A stretch of DNA of 64,000 bases. Source: Microvirga massiliensis (GTDB taxonomy: Bacteria > Pseudomonadota > Alphaproteobacteria > Rhizobiales > Beijerinckiaceae). Within the stretch, counting starts at the first letter, position 1; every line of letters starts with the position of its first letter. The notes under the pieces were generated by a model, which was given only the letters and a program-made list of their open reading frames with translations, was not told the DNA's origin and made no database searches. The DNA is taken from positions 573,941-637,940 of the forward strand of contig NZ_LN811353.1 of NCBI RefSeq assembly GCF_001006805.1, given 5' to 3'. The position numbers were made by a program, and so were the translations under genes. This document shows positions 26,777-36,338 of this stretch, in pieces.

Positions 26777-27925
26777 TCAAAGCGACCGCGCGATCAGCAC
26801 CTTCATGATCTCGTTCGTCCCGCCATAGATGCGCTGGACGCGGGCATCGACGAAGCGGCGGGCGATCTCGTATTCGCGCATGTAGCCGTAGCCGCCATGG
26901 AGCTGCAGACAGGCATCGGCGGTTTCGACCTGCTTGTCGGTGGTCCAGTATTTCGCCATCGAGGCCGTCACCTGATCGAGCTCGCCGGCGATCACGCGCT
27001 CGATGCACCAGTCGAGGAATACGCGTCCGATGAGGGCCTCCGTCTTCCGTTCGGCGAGCGTAAAGGCCGTGTTCTGGAACTCGATCACCGGCTTGCCGAA
27101 AGCATTCCGGTCCTTCACGTACTCCGTCGTGATCCGGACCATGCGCTCCGTGGCTGCGACCGCGCCGATGGCGATCGCGAGACGCTCCTTCGGGAGCTGC
27201 TCCATCATCTGGTAGAAGCCGCGGCCCTCTTCGTCGCCGAGACGATTCTCGGGTGGGACCAGCGCATCATCGAAGAACAGCTCCGAGGTATCCGAGGCGT
27301 GCATCCCGATCTTGTCGAGGTTGCGTCCGCGCCGGAAGCCGTCGCTTCCCTGCGCCTCGAGCATGAGAAGGGAGATTCCCTTGGCACGCTGGTTCGAATC
27401 GGTCTTCGCCGCGACGATGATGAGGTCGGCGTTCTGCCCGTTCGTGATGAACGTCTTGGAGCCGTTGAGCACATAGGAATTGCCTTCGCGGCGCGCCGTC
27501 GTGCGCAGCGCCTGCAAATCGGAGCCGCCGCCCGGTTCCGTCATCGCGATGGCGCCGATGAGTTCGCCGCGCACCATACCCGGGAGCCAGCGGCGCTTCT
27601 GCTCCTCCGAGCCATAGGCCATCACGTATTGCGCGACGATCCCGTTATGGACGGCAATGGGCGAGGCCATCTCGGGGAGCTCGTATTCGAGATCCTCGAT
27701 CACGGCTGCCACATGGCCGAAGGTTCCGCCGAGGCCGCCATACTCCTCGGGAACATCGGGACACAGAGCGCCGATCTCCCCAAGTGCTAGCCAGGCCTCG
27801 CGATCGACCCGCTTGTCGGCGCGCCACTGTTCCGCCCGCGGCGCAAGCGTCGTCGCCAGGAAACGCCGAAAGCTTTCCCGGAACAGATCGAGTTCCTCGG
27901 TCATCCAGGACGAGCGATAGACCAT
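26777..27925 (-). CDS. Acyl-CoA dehydrogenase
   Basis: 382-residue FAD acyl-CoA dehydrogenase. FAD/substrate motif IGAIAMTEPGGGSDLQ, GSKTFITNGQ, and C-terminal LQLHGGYGYMREYEIARRF with RIYGGTNEIMK. The catalytic base of short- and long-chain enzymes can be Glu in the final YGG(T)xE segment, and an E is present in YGGTNEIM. It probably forms the 2-enoyl-CoA during degradation of the imported acid. Last gene of the cluster B operon, 9 bases after the ligase. Confidence 0.92.
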   Translation of the reverse strand: MVYRSSWMTEELDLFRESFRRFLATTLAPRAEQWRADKRVDREAWLALGEIGALCPDVPEEYGGLGGTFGHVAAVIEDLEYELPEMASPIAVHNGIVAQYVMAYGSEEQKRRWLPGMVRGELIGAIAMTEPGGGSDLQALRTTARREGNSYVLNGSKTFITNGQNADLIIVAAKTDSNQRAKGISLLMLEAQGSDGFRRGRNLDKIGMHASDTSELFFDDALVPPENRLGDEEGRGFYQMMEQLPKERLAIAIGAVAATERMVRITTEYVKDRNAFGKPVIEFQNTAFTLAERKTEALIGRVFLDWCIERVIAGELDQVTASMAKYWTTDKQVETADACLQLHGGYGYMREYEIARRFVDARVQRIYGGTNEIMKVLIARSL

Positions 27926-27934
27926 GAGTCTCTC

Positions 27935-29767
27935 CTATTCGGCGGCCGCGGCGACACGGCCGTAAAGCGCCTCGATCTCGGGTTGATATTTGCGATAGAT
28001 GTTCGACCGCCGCACCTTCATGGTAGCGGTGACTTCGTCGTCGTCGTGGTCGAGCTCTTTCGTGAGCAGGTGAAACCGCTTGATTTGCGCCACTTGGGCG
28101 AGCTGGGAGTTCGCGTGCTCGACTTCCGCCGCGACGAGTTCCCGCACGCGCGGGTTCTCAGAGAGGCTCCGGAAATTCGTGAACGTGACGCGGTTCTCCT
28201 CGGCCCATTTGCCGACCGTCTCGGCATCGATCTGGATCAGTGCCGAGACGTATTTCCGGGCCTCGGCGATGACGATGCATTCCTTGATGAAGGGGCTGCC
28301 CTTGACGGTGTTCTCGATCTCGGACGGGCTGAGATTCTTGCCGCCCGCGGTGATCATGATGTCCTTCAGGCGATCGACAATCTTGATCTGTCCCGATTCG
28401 AGAGCCGCCACGTCGCCCGTGTGGAGCCAGCCGTCGCGGATCGAGGCGCGCGTGGCCTCCTCGTTCTTGTAGTAGCCCTCGAACACCATATCGCCTTTGA
28501 CGAGGAGTTCGCCCGTCCCCGGCTCGACGCGTACCTCCGCGTTGCAGACAGCTTCACCGACCGCACCCGGAACGAGGTGGCCGAGGCGCTGGCCGGTGAC
28601 CATCCCCGTGGTCTCAGTGAGACCATAGACCTCGACCAGCGGCACGCCGATAGTCCGGAAGAACCGAACGATGATCGGCGGAATCGGCGCGGCCCCGGTG
28701 AGGGCGACTTTCGCTGCACGCAGGCCCGTGAAGTTCTGGAGAGCGCGGAAGACGAGGGCGTAGCATGTCGCGAAGATGATCCTTTCGCGCAGGCTGCGTT
28801 GGGCCACCGGCTTCTCGGCGAATGGCTCGCACGCAGCGAGCGCCCGCTCGTAGAGGCGACGTCTCATACCGCCCGCCTCGATCATCTTGATCTGGATCGC
28901 CGAGTGCAGCTTCTCCCAGATCCGCGGCACGCCGAGGAAGTGGGTCGGCGCGACCTCGCGCAGATCCTCCTGCACGGTCCGGATGGATTCTCCGAAGCTC
29001 ACGCAGGAGCCGGAATAGAGCGGCGCCATGGTGGTGAGCATCTGCTCGGCGACATGGCAGAGCGGCAGATAGGAGAGGCTCCTGGTCTCGCGCGTGATCC
29101 CGAGCCGATCGATCGTCCCGAGCGCCTGAGCCCGCATGTTGCCGTAGCTCAGCATCGCGCCCTTGGGTTTGCCGGTCGAGCCGGAGGTATAGATCATCAG
29201 GCCCGTGTCGGAGAGGCGTTGTGCGTCGACAGCGGCATCCACGAAACCAGGATTGTCCTTCTCGAAGGCGGCGCCCAAGCGCTCCACCTCGTGAAAGGTG
29301 GAGAGCAGCTCGATCGTATAGTGCCGCAGGCCTTTCGGATCGATGACGATGATGCGCCTCAGCTTCGGGAGCTGATCGAGGCTCTCCAGGACCTTGTCGG
29401 ATTGCTCCTGATCCTCGCAGATGACGATCTCGGCATCCGAATGGCCGAGCACATAGGCGACCTCGTTGGCCGGGCTCGTCGGATAGACGCCGACGGTAAC
29501 GGCACGCACGAGCCCGGCTCCGAGCTGGCCGATCACCCACTCGATCCTGTTCTCCGACAGGATTGCGATGTGTCCGCCCGGCTGCAGGCCGAGCGCATGC
29601 AGGCCCTGACCGAAATGGCGGGCGCGGGCGTAGTATTCGGACCAGGTCAGCGGCTGCCAGATGCCGAAGTCCTTCTGATGCAGCGCCACCCGGTCCGGCA
29701 TCCGGCGCGCGTTCTCGCGCAGGATCTGTGGCAACGTCAGCGAGGGGAAGTCGGCTTCGGTCGACAT
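27935..29767 (-). CDS. Long-chain fatty-acid-CoA ligase-like AMP-binding protein
   Basis: 610-residue ANL-superfamily acyl-CoA synthetase of the longer FACS/Acsl type. P-loop LMIYTSGSTGKPKGAML, A5 motif YGLTETTGM, A8 motif DRLKDIMITAGGKNLSPSEI. Such proteins beside Liv-type transporters activate imported carboxylic acids. Ten bases downstream of the LivF-like gene of cluster B and upstream of an acyl-CoA dehydrogenase. Confidence 0.92.
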   Translation of the reverse strand: MSTEADFPSLTLPQILRENARRMPDRVALHQKDFGIWQPLTWSEYYARARHFGQGLHALGLQPGGHIAILSENRIEWVIGQLGAGLVRAVTVGVYPTSPANEVAYVLGHSDAEIVICEDQEQSDKVLESLDQLPKLRRIIVIDPKGLRHYTIELLSTFHEVERLGAAFEKDNPGFVDAAVDAQRLSDTGLMIYTSGSTGKPKGAMLSYGNMRAQALGTIDRLGITRETRSLSYLPLCHVAEQMLTTMAPLYSGSCVSFGESIRTVQEDLREVAPTHFLGVPRIWEKLHSAIQIKMIEAGGMRRRLYERALAACEPFAEKPVAQRSLRERIIFATCYALVFRALQNFTGLRAAKVALTGAAPIPPIIVRFFRTIGVPLVEVYGLTETTGMVTGQRLGHLVPGAVGEAVCNAEVRVEPGTGELLVKGDMVFEGYYKNEEATRASIRDGWLHTGDVAALESGQIKIVDRLKDIMITAGGKNLSPSEIENTVKGSPFIKECIVIAEARKYVSALIQIDAETVGKWAEENRVTFTNFRSLSENPRVRELVAAEVEHANSQLAQVAQIKRFHLLTKELDHDDDEVTATMKVRRSNIYRKYQPEIEALYGRVAAAAE

Positions 29768-29777
29768 GCTTTGGCAC

Positions 29778-30590
29778 TCACGACAGCCAGCGCTTGCGGC
29801 GCTTGTAGTGCTTTACGTCCCGGTAGCTCTTGTGGGCCGAACCCGAACCGCCGAGGCCGAGATAGAATTCGCGGACATCCTGATCTCGGACGAGACGCTC
29901 GGTCGGCCCGTCGATGACGACCTTTCCGGTCTCGAGGATGTAGCCGTAGCTCGCGACCGCGAAAGCCACAGCCGCATTCTGCTCGACGAGCAGCATCGAG
30001 ACGTTCTGCTCCGCACTGATGCGGGCGATGATCGAAAAGATCTCCTCGACGAGCTTCGGGGAAAGTCCGAGCGACGGTTCATCGAGAAGAATGAGGCGCG
30101 GCTTCGCAATCAAGGCGCGGCCGATGGCGAGCATCTGCTGCTCGCCGCCCGAGAGATAGCCGGCGAGACCCTTGCGGCGCTCGTAAAGGGCCGGGAAATA
30201 GGAATAAACGAGATCGAACGGCGTCAGCGGAAGGCCGCGACCCGAGAGCGCGAAAGTCGCCGCGGTCAGGTTCTCCTCGACGGTCAGGTCCTCGAAGATC
30301 CGGCGTCCCTCCATGACGTGGAACAGGCCGCGCCGGACAAGTTCATGGGGTTTGAGCGTCGCGATGTCCTCGCCGTCGAACCTGATCTGACCGGCCGTCA
30401 CCGCGCCGTCCTCGAGATCGAGGAGGCGCGACACGGCCTTCAGCGTCGTTGATTTCCCAGCTCCGTTCGAGCCGAGAAGGGCGATGATCTCACCGCGCGG
30501 GATACGAAGCGAGAGGCCGCGGAGCACCTGAATCGTCCGGTTGTAGACGACCTCGATATTGTTGACCTCGAGGACGGAATCCGCGGCCAT
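29778..30590 (-). CDS. Branched-chain-type ABC transporter ATP-binding protein, LivF-like (cluster B)
   Basis: 270-residue ATPase. Walker A GSNGAGKSTT, signature LSGGEQQMLAIGRAL, Walker B LILLDEP followed by SLGLSPKLV, switch-loop region LVEQN as usual in LivF. The C-terminal 35 residues are an added basic tail ending KHYKRRKRWLS. ATG 30590 follows the binding-protein stop by four bases and has GGAGAA before it. The longer in-frame start overlaps the previous gene. Confidence 0.9.
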   Translation of the reverse strand: MAADSVLEVNNIEVVYNRTIQVLRGLSLRIPRGEIIALLGSNGAGKSTTLKAVSRLLDLEDGAVTAGQIRFDGEDIATLKPHELVRRGLFHVMEGRRIFEDLTVEENLTAATFALSGRGLPLTPFDLVYSYFPALYERRKGLAGYLSGGEQQMLAIGRALIAKPRLILLDEPSLGLSPKLVEEIFSIIARISAEQNVSMLLVEQNAAVAFAVASYGYILETGKVVIDGPTERLVRDQDVREFYLGLGGSGSAHKSYRDVKHYKRRKRWLS

Positions 30591-30594
30591 CGGG

Positions 30595-31773
30595 CTATTC
30601 TCCGACCCGGATCCAGTCGGACGCGGGCACCATCTGCTTGGCCTTCGCATCGAACCGGTAGATGCGCCCGACCGGCACGGAGTTGCCCGGGATGGAGACG
30701 GGCACGCCGAAGATGCCGCCAGTGTCGAAGTCCTTGATCGTGTTCAGCGATGCCTTGAGATTGATGCCGGTGAGCTCCTTGCCACCCTCGAGGGTGCGCT
30801 TCACGGCCTCCGTCATCAGCATCGCCGTGACGAAGCCCTGCATATAGGCATTCGACTGGTATTCCGGCCGCATTTGCCGGATCTTCTCCAGCATCGGCGC
30901 GCTGGCATCCTTCTCGTAGTAGTAGCGGTAAGGCATTACGCCCATGAAGTCTTCCGCGGCGTCGCCCATGCGCTGGACCATGGAATTGTCCATGGACCAG
31001 AAGGTGCCCATGAACTTGCTGCGCATGTTCATCTGCTTCGCCTGCGTGATGAACTCGGGGATCGGCGCGAGCACGTAACCGTGGAAGATGGTGAAGTCCG
31101 GATTGGCGCGCCGCAGCTTCAGCACCTCGGTCGAGACATCGACGCTGGTCGGCGGCGTTACGATCTTCTCGACGATATTGAGCCCGAGTTCCTTCGCGAG
31201 CTTCTCGCCGGGCTGGATCGGATCACGGCCGAATTCCGTATCGGAGTACACCAGGGCGACCTTGGCGCCGGGCTTCTCCTTCGCGATGTAGCGCATCAGG
31301 ATGCCGAACATCTCGCTGTAGTCCGGGCCCGACATGAACTGTAGGGGATACTTCTTCGGATCGTTCAGTTCCGACGCGAAGGATGCGCCGGCCATGATCA
31401 TCGTACCCCGGCGCTCCAGTTCCGGATTGATCGTCTTCGAGAAGCCGGTCGAGTCACCGTAGTAGAGCGAGACCTTCTCCTGGCTCGTGATCTTGTTGAA
31501 GGCAGCGACGGAAGCGTCGACCTTGTAGCCCGTGTCCTCGGCGACGTATTTGATCTTTCGCCCCTTGATCCCGCCCGCATCGTTGACGAGCCTTAGATAA
31601 TCCTGAATGCCGGCATGAATTCCGACGCCCGCGAAGGCGAAGACGCCGGTGATCGGGATCGATCCGCCGAGCACGATGTCGTCCTGCGCCTGAGCCCATA
31701 CCCCTCCCACAAAAGCGATGCCCGCGGCCGCGGCAACGCCGAAGAGCTTTCGTCTCGTCCAGGTTTTTTTCAC
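30595..31773 (-). CDS. Branched-chain-type ABC transporter substrate-binding protein (cluster B)
   Basis: 392-residue periplasmic receptor of the Peripla_BP_6 family. Start is a GTG at 31773 with a strong AGGGAGGA site 4 bases before it, giving a basic N-terminus MKKTWTRRKLFG and a Tat-like TRRKLFG followed by a hydrophobic stretch ending WAQAQ. An ATG at 31794 has no such site. Mature start DDIVLGGSIPITGVFAFAG is typical of the family. Unusual position between LivM-like and LivF-like genes, not first in the operon. Confidence 0.88.
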   Translation of the reverse strand: MKKTWTRRKLFGVAAAAGIAFVGGVWAQAQDDIVLGGSIPITGVFAFAGVGIHAGIQDYLRLVNDAGGIKGRKIKYVAEDTGYKVDASVAAFNKITSQEKVSLYYGDSTGFSKTINPELERRGTMIMAGASFASELNDPKKYPLQFMSGPDYSEMFGILMRYIAKEKPGAKVALVYSDTEFGRDPIQPGEKLAKELGLNIVEKIVTPPTSVDVSTEVLKLRRANPDFTIFHGYVLAPIPEFITQAKQMNMRSKFMGTFWSMDNSMVQRMGDAAEDFMGVMPYRYYYEKDASAPMLEKIRQMRPEYQSNAYMQGFVTAMLMTEAVKRTLEGGKELTGINLKASLNTIKDFDTGGIFGVPVSIPGNSVPVGRIYRFDAKAKQMVPASDWIRVGE

Positions 31774-31793
31774 GATATCCTCCCTTGCTTTCA

Positions 31794-32834
31794 TCACGTT
31801 CTGAAGGGCCAGAGGTGGAAGAAGCGGCGCACGCGCCGCCAGATCTCGGCCAGGCCCTGTGGCTCGAAGATCAGAAAACCGACGATCAGCGCGCCGAACA
31901 CGATCGTGCGGATCGGCGCCAAGGCCGCGAGCGCATCCGGGAACCAGGGTGAAACCCAGGAGACGACGAGCTTCAGCACCTCGGGTACCATGGTCATGAA
32001 GGCTGCCCCGAGAATGCCGCCGAGGATCGTCCCCATCCCGCCGACGATGATGGCCGCAAGGTAGAAGATCGAGTTGATGAGTGGAAAGCTTTCCGGCGTC
32101 ACGACGCGGAAGAAATAGGCCCAGAGCCCTCCGGCGACGCCGGCATAGAAGGAGGAGAGGGCGAAGCTCAGAAGCTTGTATTGGAGCAGAGGAATGCCGA
32201 GCACTTCGGCGGAGATGTCCCGGTCCCGGATGGCGATGAAGGCGCGACCGATGCGCGTGCGGAACAGATTGGCGGCGCCGAGCACCATCAGCACCGTCAC
32301 CGGCATGATGATCCAGTAGAGTTCCGATGACTGATCGAGGTCGATGCCGAACAGGCGCGCCGGCGGCATCGACAGGCCGCGTGCCTCGCCCGTCAGGTGC
32401 CAGTTGGCGAAGATGAAGTGAAGGATGAACGAGGCCCCGATGGTGGCGATCGCGAGGTAAAGGCCCTTCACCCTCAGACTCGGGATGCCGACCACCATTC
32501 CGACCAGCGCTGTCACGGCGCCGGCAACGAGGAGGTTGAGCGCAAAGGGCGTGCCAATGTGGATCTCGAGGATCGCCACCGTATAGGCTCCGACACCCAT
32601 GAAGGCGGCCTGCCCGAGACTGACGAGCCCCGTATAGCCCGTGAGGATGTTGAGCCCCGTCGCGCTCGCGACATTGATGGCGACTAGGCAGGCCATGTAG
32701 ACCCAGTAGGGCCCGGCCACGAAGGGAAACGTTGCCAGCGCGATGGCGAGCAGCGCGAGAAGGCTGCGCTGGAGTCCTGTGTCGAACAGCGCTTCGTCGG
32801 CCGCATAAGAGGTTCGGAGAGTACCGATCCGCAT
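31794..32834 (-). CDS. Branched-chain-type ABC transporter permease, LivM-like (cluster B)
   Basis: 346-residue inner-membrane permease with about nine to ten hydrophobic segments. LNILTGYTGLVSLGQAAFMG and VGAYTVA are the LivM signature, and IVGGMGTILGGILGAAFM the later loop. Starts by sharing one base with the LivH-like stop. Confidence 0.92.
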   Translation of the reverse strand: MRIGTLRTSYAADEALFDTGLQRSLLALLAIALATFPFVAGPYWVYMACLVAINVASATGLNILTGYTGLVSLGQAAFMGVGAYTVAILEIHIGTPFALNLLVAGAVTALVGMVVGIPSLRVKGLYLAIATIGASFILHFIFANWHLTGEARGLSMPPARLFGIDLDQSSELYWIIMPVTVLMVLGAANLFRTRIGRAFIAIRDRDISAEVLGIPLLQYKLLSFALSSFYAGVAGGLWAYFFRVVTPESFPLINSIFYLAAIIVGGMGTILGGILGAAFMTMVPEVLKLVVSWVSPWFPDALAALAPIRTIVFGALIVGFLIFEPQGLAEIWRRVRRFFHLWPFRT

Positions 32835-33712
32835 CAGAGCCGCTCGATCTCGTGCGTGCCGAACAAGCCGTAGGGGCGGATCATCAGGATCACGATCAGC
32901 AGGCCGAAGGTCGCGAGGAGCTTGTATTCGCCGCCGAGAAAGGTGCCGGCGAGCGCCTCGATGAGGCCGATCAGGATCCCGCCCACGAGAGCACCGAGGA
33001 GCGAGTCGAGACCACCCACGATGACGACGACGAGAACCGATAGGCCGAATACGCCCATGGTGGGGGAGACCCCGCCGATCGAGCCGACCAGCACGCCGGC
33101 GCCCGCCGCAGTCGCACAGGCAGCAATCCAGGCAAGCGAGAACACGCGCGGCACGTCGATCCCGACCGAATAGGCTGCACCCTGGTCGCTCGCCGTCGCG
33201 CGCAAGGCGACACCGCCGCGCGAGAACCGGAAGGCGATGAGAAACGCAGCAATGACGACGGCTGCCGCGACGAAACCGTAGGCCACTTTCGGCGCGACAT
33301 AGGCTTCGCCCAGGAAGATCGGGCTGTTCGGCACGAATTCTGGCAGCCGCAGCGGATCGGCGCCCCAGGCGAGTTCAACCACGCCGACGAGGATCGAGCC
33401 GAGGCCGACCGTGACCATGAACACGGAAATCGCACTCTCGCCGAGCATCGGCCTGATGAGGGCTCGCTCGACCACCGCGCCAAGCAGGCCTCCGCAGACG
33501 AGCGCGAGCGGCAACGCCGCCCAAGCCGGCAGGCCCAGCCCGGCTGCAAAGCCCAGAAAGGCATAGGCCCCGAGCATCAGGATCTCGCCGATCGCGAGAT
33601 TTACGACGCGCGTCGCCTTGTAGATGAGCACGAAGGCGACGCCGGTGAGGGCATAAAGCGCGCCGGCTCCGATGCCGGCGAGCGAAATCTCCGCGAGAAA
33701 GAGCCAGTCCAT
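32834..33712 (-). CDS. Branched-chain-type ABC transporter permease, LivH-like (cluster B)
   Basis: 292-residue inner-membrane permease. IGAGALYALTGVAFVLIYKA and VVNLAIGEILMLGAYAF are LivH signatures, and GGLDSLLGALVGGILIGLIE the conserved later loop. It pairs with the LivM-like permease of cluster B. A palindromic repeat of about 120 bases separates it from the LivG-like gene upstream. Confidence 0.92.
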   Translation of the reverse strand: MDWLFLAEISLAGIGAGALYALTGVAFVLIYKATRVVNLAIGEILMLGAYAFLGFAAGLGLPAWAALPLALVCGGLLGAVVERALIRPMLGESAISVFMVTVGLGSILVGVVELAWGADPLRLPEFVPNSPIFLGEAYVAPKVAYGFVAAAVVIAAFLIAFRFSRGGVALRATASDQGAAYSVGIDVPRVFSLAWIAACATAAGAGVLVGSIGGVSPTMGVFGLSVLVVVIVGGLDSLLGALVGGILIGLIEALAGTFLGGEYKLLATFGLLIVILMIRPYGLFGTHEIERL

Positions 33713-33755
33713 CAGGCGGGCTCTTTGCAGTGATTGATGGAGCAGCGTGGTGGAT

Positions 33756-33876
33756 CACCCCTCACCCGCCCCTTCGGGGCGACCTCTCCCACAAGGGGAG
33801 AGGTGATGCGCGCGCTCCGCCCGCTACGCCTCTCCCTTGACGGGAGAGGTCGGCTGCGCAGCAGCCGGGCGAGGGT
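33756..33876. repeat. Palindromic intergenic repeat (CTCTCCC/GGGAGAGG family), copy 2
   Basis: Related to the element at 4673-4794. It has inverted ends (CCCCTCACCCGCC left, GGGCGAGGGTGG right) and internal hairpins CGCCCCTTCGGGGCG, CCTCTCCCACAAGGGGAGAGG and CCTCTCCCTTGACGGGAGAGG. It sits inside the cluster B operon between the LivG-like and LivH-like genes, where transcript hairpins could lower expression of distal genes or stabilise the upstream mRNA. Confidence 0.85.
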
Positions 33877-33896
33877 GGCTGCGCCGACGCCGGGAG

Positions 33897-34727
33897 TCAC
33901 GCCGCCTCCTTCACGCGCAAGCGGCGTGAGAGTTCACCGACATCGCCGGAGCCGAGATAGGCGCTGACGACTGTCGGGTTCTGCTGAACCTCTCCCGGCA
34001 GTCCCTCTGCGATCACCTGGCCGAAATTGAGCACGACGACATGGTCCGAGATGTCCATCACCATCCCCATGTCGTGTTCGACCATCAGGATCGTGACGCC
34101 CCATTCCTCCTTCACGTCCAGGATGAACCGCGCCATGTCCTCGGTTTCCTCGCGGTTCATGCCCGCAACGGGCTCATCGAGCATGAGAAGTCGCGGCCGC
34201 ATGGCAAGCGCCCGTGCGAGTTCAACTCGCTTCTGCAATCCGTAGGACAGGGAGCCGACCGGCGCGTTGCGGATGTGCTGGATCTCCAGGAAGTCGATGA
34301 TCCGCTCCTCGACGTCGCGACGCAATTCGATCTCCTCGCGTTGCGCACGGCCCCAGTACAGGAGCGCATCGAAAACGTTGGTGCGCAGGTGAGCGTGGCG
34401 ACCGAGCTTGATGTTGTCGAGCACGGTCATGCCGCGAAAGAGCGCGATGTTCTGGAACGTGCGCGCGAGCCCGAGCTTGGCGCGGGCCGGCGGACGCAAG
34501 GCCGTGATGTCCTTGCCGTCGAAAAGAATGCAACCTGTATTGGGACGGTAGAAACCCGAGATCGCGTTGAACAGGGACGTCTTGCCGGCGCCGTTCGGGC
34601 CGATCACGGCCGTAATGGCTCCTTCTGCGGCCTCGAAGGAGACGCCGGAAAGAGCCCGCACGCCGCCGAAGGTCAGCGACACGCTCTCGACCCGGAGTGC
34701 GCCCGACATGCGCGTGCTCGCTTCCAT
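33897..34727 (-). CDS. Branched-chain-type ABC transporter ATP-binding protein, LivG-like (cluster B)
   Basis: 276-residue ATPase. Walker A GPNGAGKTSLFN, signature region LSYGLQKRVELARAL, Walker B LLMLDEP, then VAGMN and the switch His in MVEHDMGMVM, all as in LivG. The start ATG directly abuts the stop of the crotonase gene. Confidence 0.92.
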   Translation of the reverse strand: MEASTRMSGALRVESVSLTFGGVRALSGVSFEAAEGAITAVIGPNGAGKTSLFNAISGFYRPNTGCILFDGKDITALRPPARAKLGLARTFQNIALFRGMTVLDNIKLGRHAHLRTNVFDALLYWGRAQREEIELRRDVEERIIDFLEIQHIRNAPVGSLSYGLQKRVELARALAMRPRLLMLDEPVAGMNREETEDMARFILDVKEEWGVTILMVEHDMGMVMDISDHVVVLNFGQVIAEGLPGEVQQNPTVVSAYLGSGDVGELSRRLRVKEAA

Positions 34728-35522
34728 TCAGCGGCCCTCGAACCGTGCTGCGCGCTTTTCGACGAAGGCTGCGACACCCTCGGCGAAATCCCCGGATGAG
34801 GCCGAATCGTTGAAGTCTTGCCGTTCGGCCTCGAGCTGATCGGAAAGACTCGCGTCGAAAGATCCGTGCAGGAGTGCCTTGATCCTGCCATAGGCAGCTG
34901 TCGGTCCGGCGGCGAGGCGTGCAGCCAGAGCCATCCCTTCGCGCTCGAAGGCATCGACGGGAACGACGCGGTTCACCAGACCAAGCCGATGTGCCTCCGC
35001 GGCGTCGAAAGGATCGGCGAGCAAGGCGATCTCCTTCGCCTTCCGCAGTCCGACGATCCGCGGCAGAAACCAGGAGGATGATCCATCCGGGCTCGCGCCG
35101 ATCCGCGAATAAGCGAGGGTGAACCTGGCGTTCTCCGCCGCGATGGCGAAATCGCAGGCGAGCGCAAGGGAGAGGCCGGCCCCTGCCACGGCTCCGTGGA
35201 GGAGAGCGATCGAGGGCTGCGGCAGCGCCGCCATGATCTCGATCGCTTCATGGAAGGGGCGAATGATCCTGTCGACGTGCTCGGCCACGTGGCCTGCTGC
35301 GCGCTGGAAGCTCGCGACGTCGCCACCTGCACAGAAGGCCCGGCCCTCGCCGCGGATCACGATAGCCCTGAACTCGGGCCTGTCGACAATCGACTGGATC
35401 GCCGCGAGAAAGGCTTCGGCCATCGGGACATCGAGAGCGTTCAGGACATCCGGCCGGTTGAGGCGGATGATCGCAATCGCTCCCTGCTCTTCCAGAATGA
35501 TGGGCTTCTGCGGCTCCGACAT
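34728..35522 (-). CDS. Enoyl-CoA hydratase/isomerase (PaaG-like crotonase)
   Basis: 264-residue crotonase-fold enzyme. The oxyanion-hole segments are RAFCAGGDVASF and LHGAVAGAGLSLALACDF. The segment RIGASPDGSSSWFLPRIVG carries Asp rather than the second hydratase Glu, as in PaaG-type isomerases. It hydrates or isomerises an enoyl-CoA produced by the acyl-CoA dehydrogenases of the island. First gene of the cluster B operon, abutting the LivG-like gene. Confidence 0.9.
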   Translation of the reverse strand: MSEPQKPIILEEQGAIAIIRLNRPDVLNALDVPMAEAFLAAIQSIVDRPEFRAIVIRGEGRAFCAGGDVASFQRAAGHVAEHVDRIIRPFHEAIEIMAALPQPSIALLHGAVAGAGLSLALACDFAIAAENARFTLAYSRIGASPDGSSSWFLPRIVGLRKAKEIALLADPFDAAEAHRLGLVNRVVPVDAFEREGMALAARLAAGPTAAYGRIKALLHGSFDASLSDQLEAERQDFNDSASSGDFAEGVAAFVEKRAARFEGR

Positions 35523-35554
35523 GTCTCCCCCTCTGCGTTCCGGCGTACCCGTTT

Positions 35555-36328
35555 CTAGCGATAGGCTCCGCCCAATCCCATGTGCTGGACATATGTTCTC
35601 TCGACGGGATCATCGAGCTGCTGGCCGGCCTTCTCGAATCCCCGCCGCCAATCCGTGATGTGGCGCTGCATCCAGAGCCGCGCGGTCTCAATATCGTGGC
35701 GACGGCATGCGTCGACGATCTTGCGATGGGCCTCGAGATTGCGGCGGCCCGCGACCGCGACCTCATCGAGGATGATCTTCAGAGTCGGCGTGAAGAGCAA
35801 GCCGGCGGGCTCTCGCGCCAGCTGAAGCACGCGGTTCCTCGAAATGCGCGCGATCATCGCATGAAAATCGTTATCGAGTTCCGCAATGGCTTGCGAATCC
35901 GGAGCGGTCTCCATCTTCGCGATGTTGTCCTCGAGTTCAGCAATGTCCTCAGGTGATGCGCGTTCTGCCGCCGCCTCGACGGTGGCAGTCTCGAGGCTCA
36001 TGGATGCCTCCCAGAGCTCGCGAAACGTGACTTGGTGCAGGACCAGCGCCCGGCTCATCCGGGTCGCGAGCCGGTTGTAGCGCGGCAGGCTGACGAAGAG
36101 TCGGCGGCTCTGGTCCCGTCGGATGAGGCCGCTCTGCTCGAGGAGACGGATGCCCTCGCGGACAGTGGATCTGTTCACGCCGAACTGGCGCACGAGATCG
36201 GCCTCGGTGCCGAGCCTTTCTCCCGGAGTGAGATGACCAGCGAGGATCTCGCGCTCAATCGCCTCCGCGACCTGCTGGTAGGCAGGAGCGACCTGGATTC
36301 GCTCGAACCGATCATCGGCCCCGTGCAT
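35555..36328 (-). CDS. GntR family transcriptional regulator (FCD domain)
   Basis: 257 residues. An N-terminal winged helix (about 15-85) includes LGTEADLVRQFGVNRSTVRE and GIRLLEQSGLIRRD. An all-helical FCD ligand domain follows, with metal-site residues in the D-x-x-FH pattern of LDNDFHAMIA and later EAHRKIVDA and MQRHI. It likely responds to an acid or its CoA ester and controls the adjacent catabolic genes. ATG 36328; the palindrome TTGTCCGACAA begins 10 bases upstream, indicating autoregulation. Confidence 0.9.
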   Translation of the reverse strand: MHGADDRFERIQVAPAYQQVAEAIEREILAGHLTPGERLGTEADLVRQFGVNRSTVREGIRLLEQSGLIRRDQSRRLFVSLPRYNRLATRMSRALVLHQVTFRELWEASMSLETATVEAAAERASPEDIAELEDNIAKMETAPDSQAIAELDNDFHAMIARISRNRVLQLAREPAGLLFTPTLKIILDEVAVAGRRNLEAHRKIVDACRRHDIETARLWMQRHITDWRRGFEKAGQQLDDPVERTYVQHMGLGGAYR

Positions 36329-36338
36329 GATTATCCAT

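Noticed and set aside
27983..29917. Long open frame on the plus strand
   Set aside because: Antisense to the acyl-CoA synthetase gene, without domain or ribosome site.
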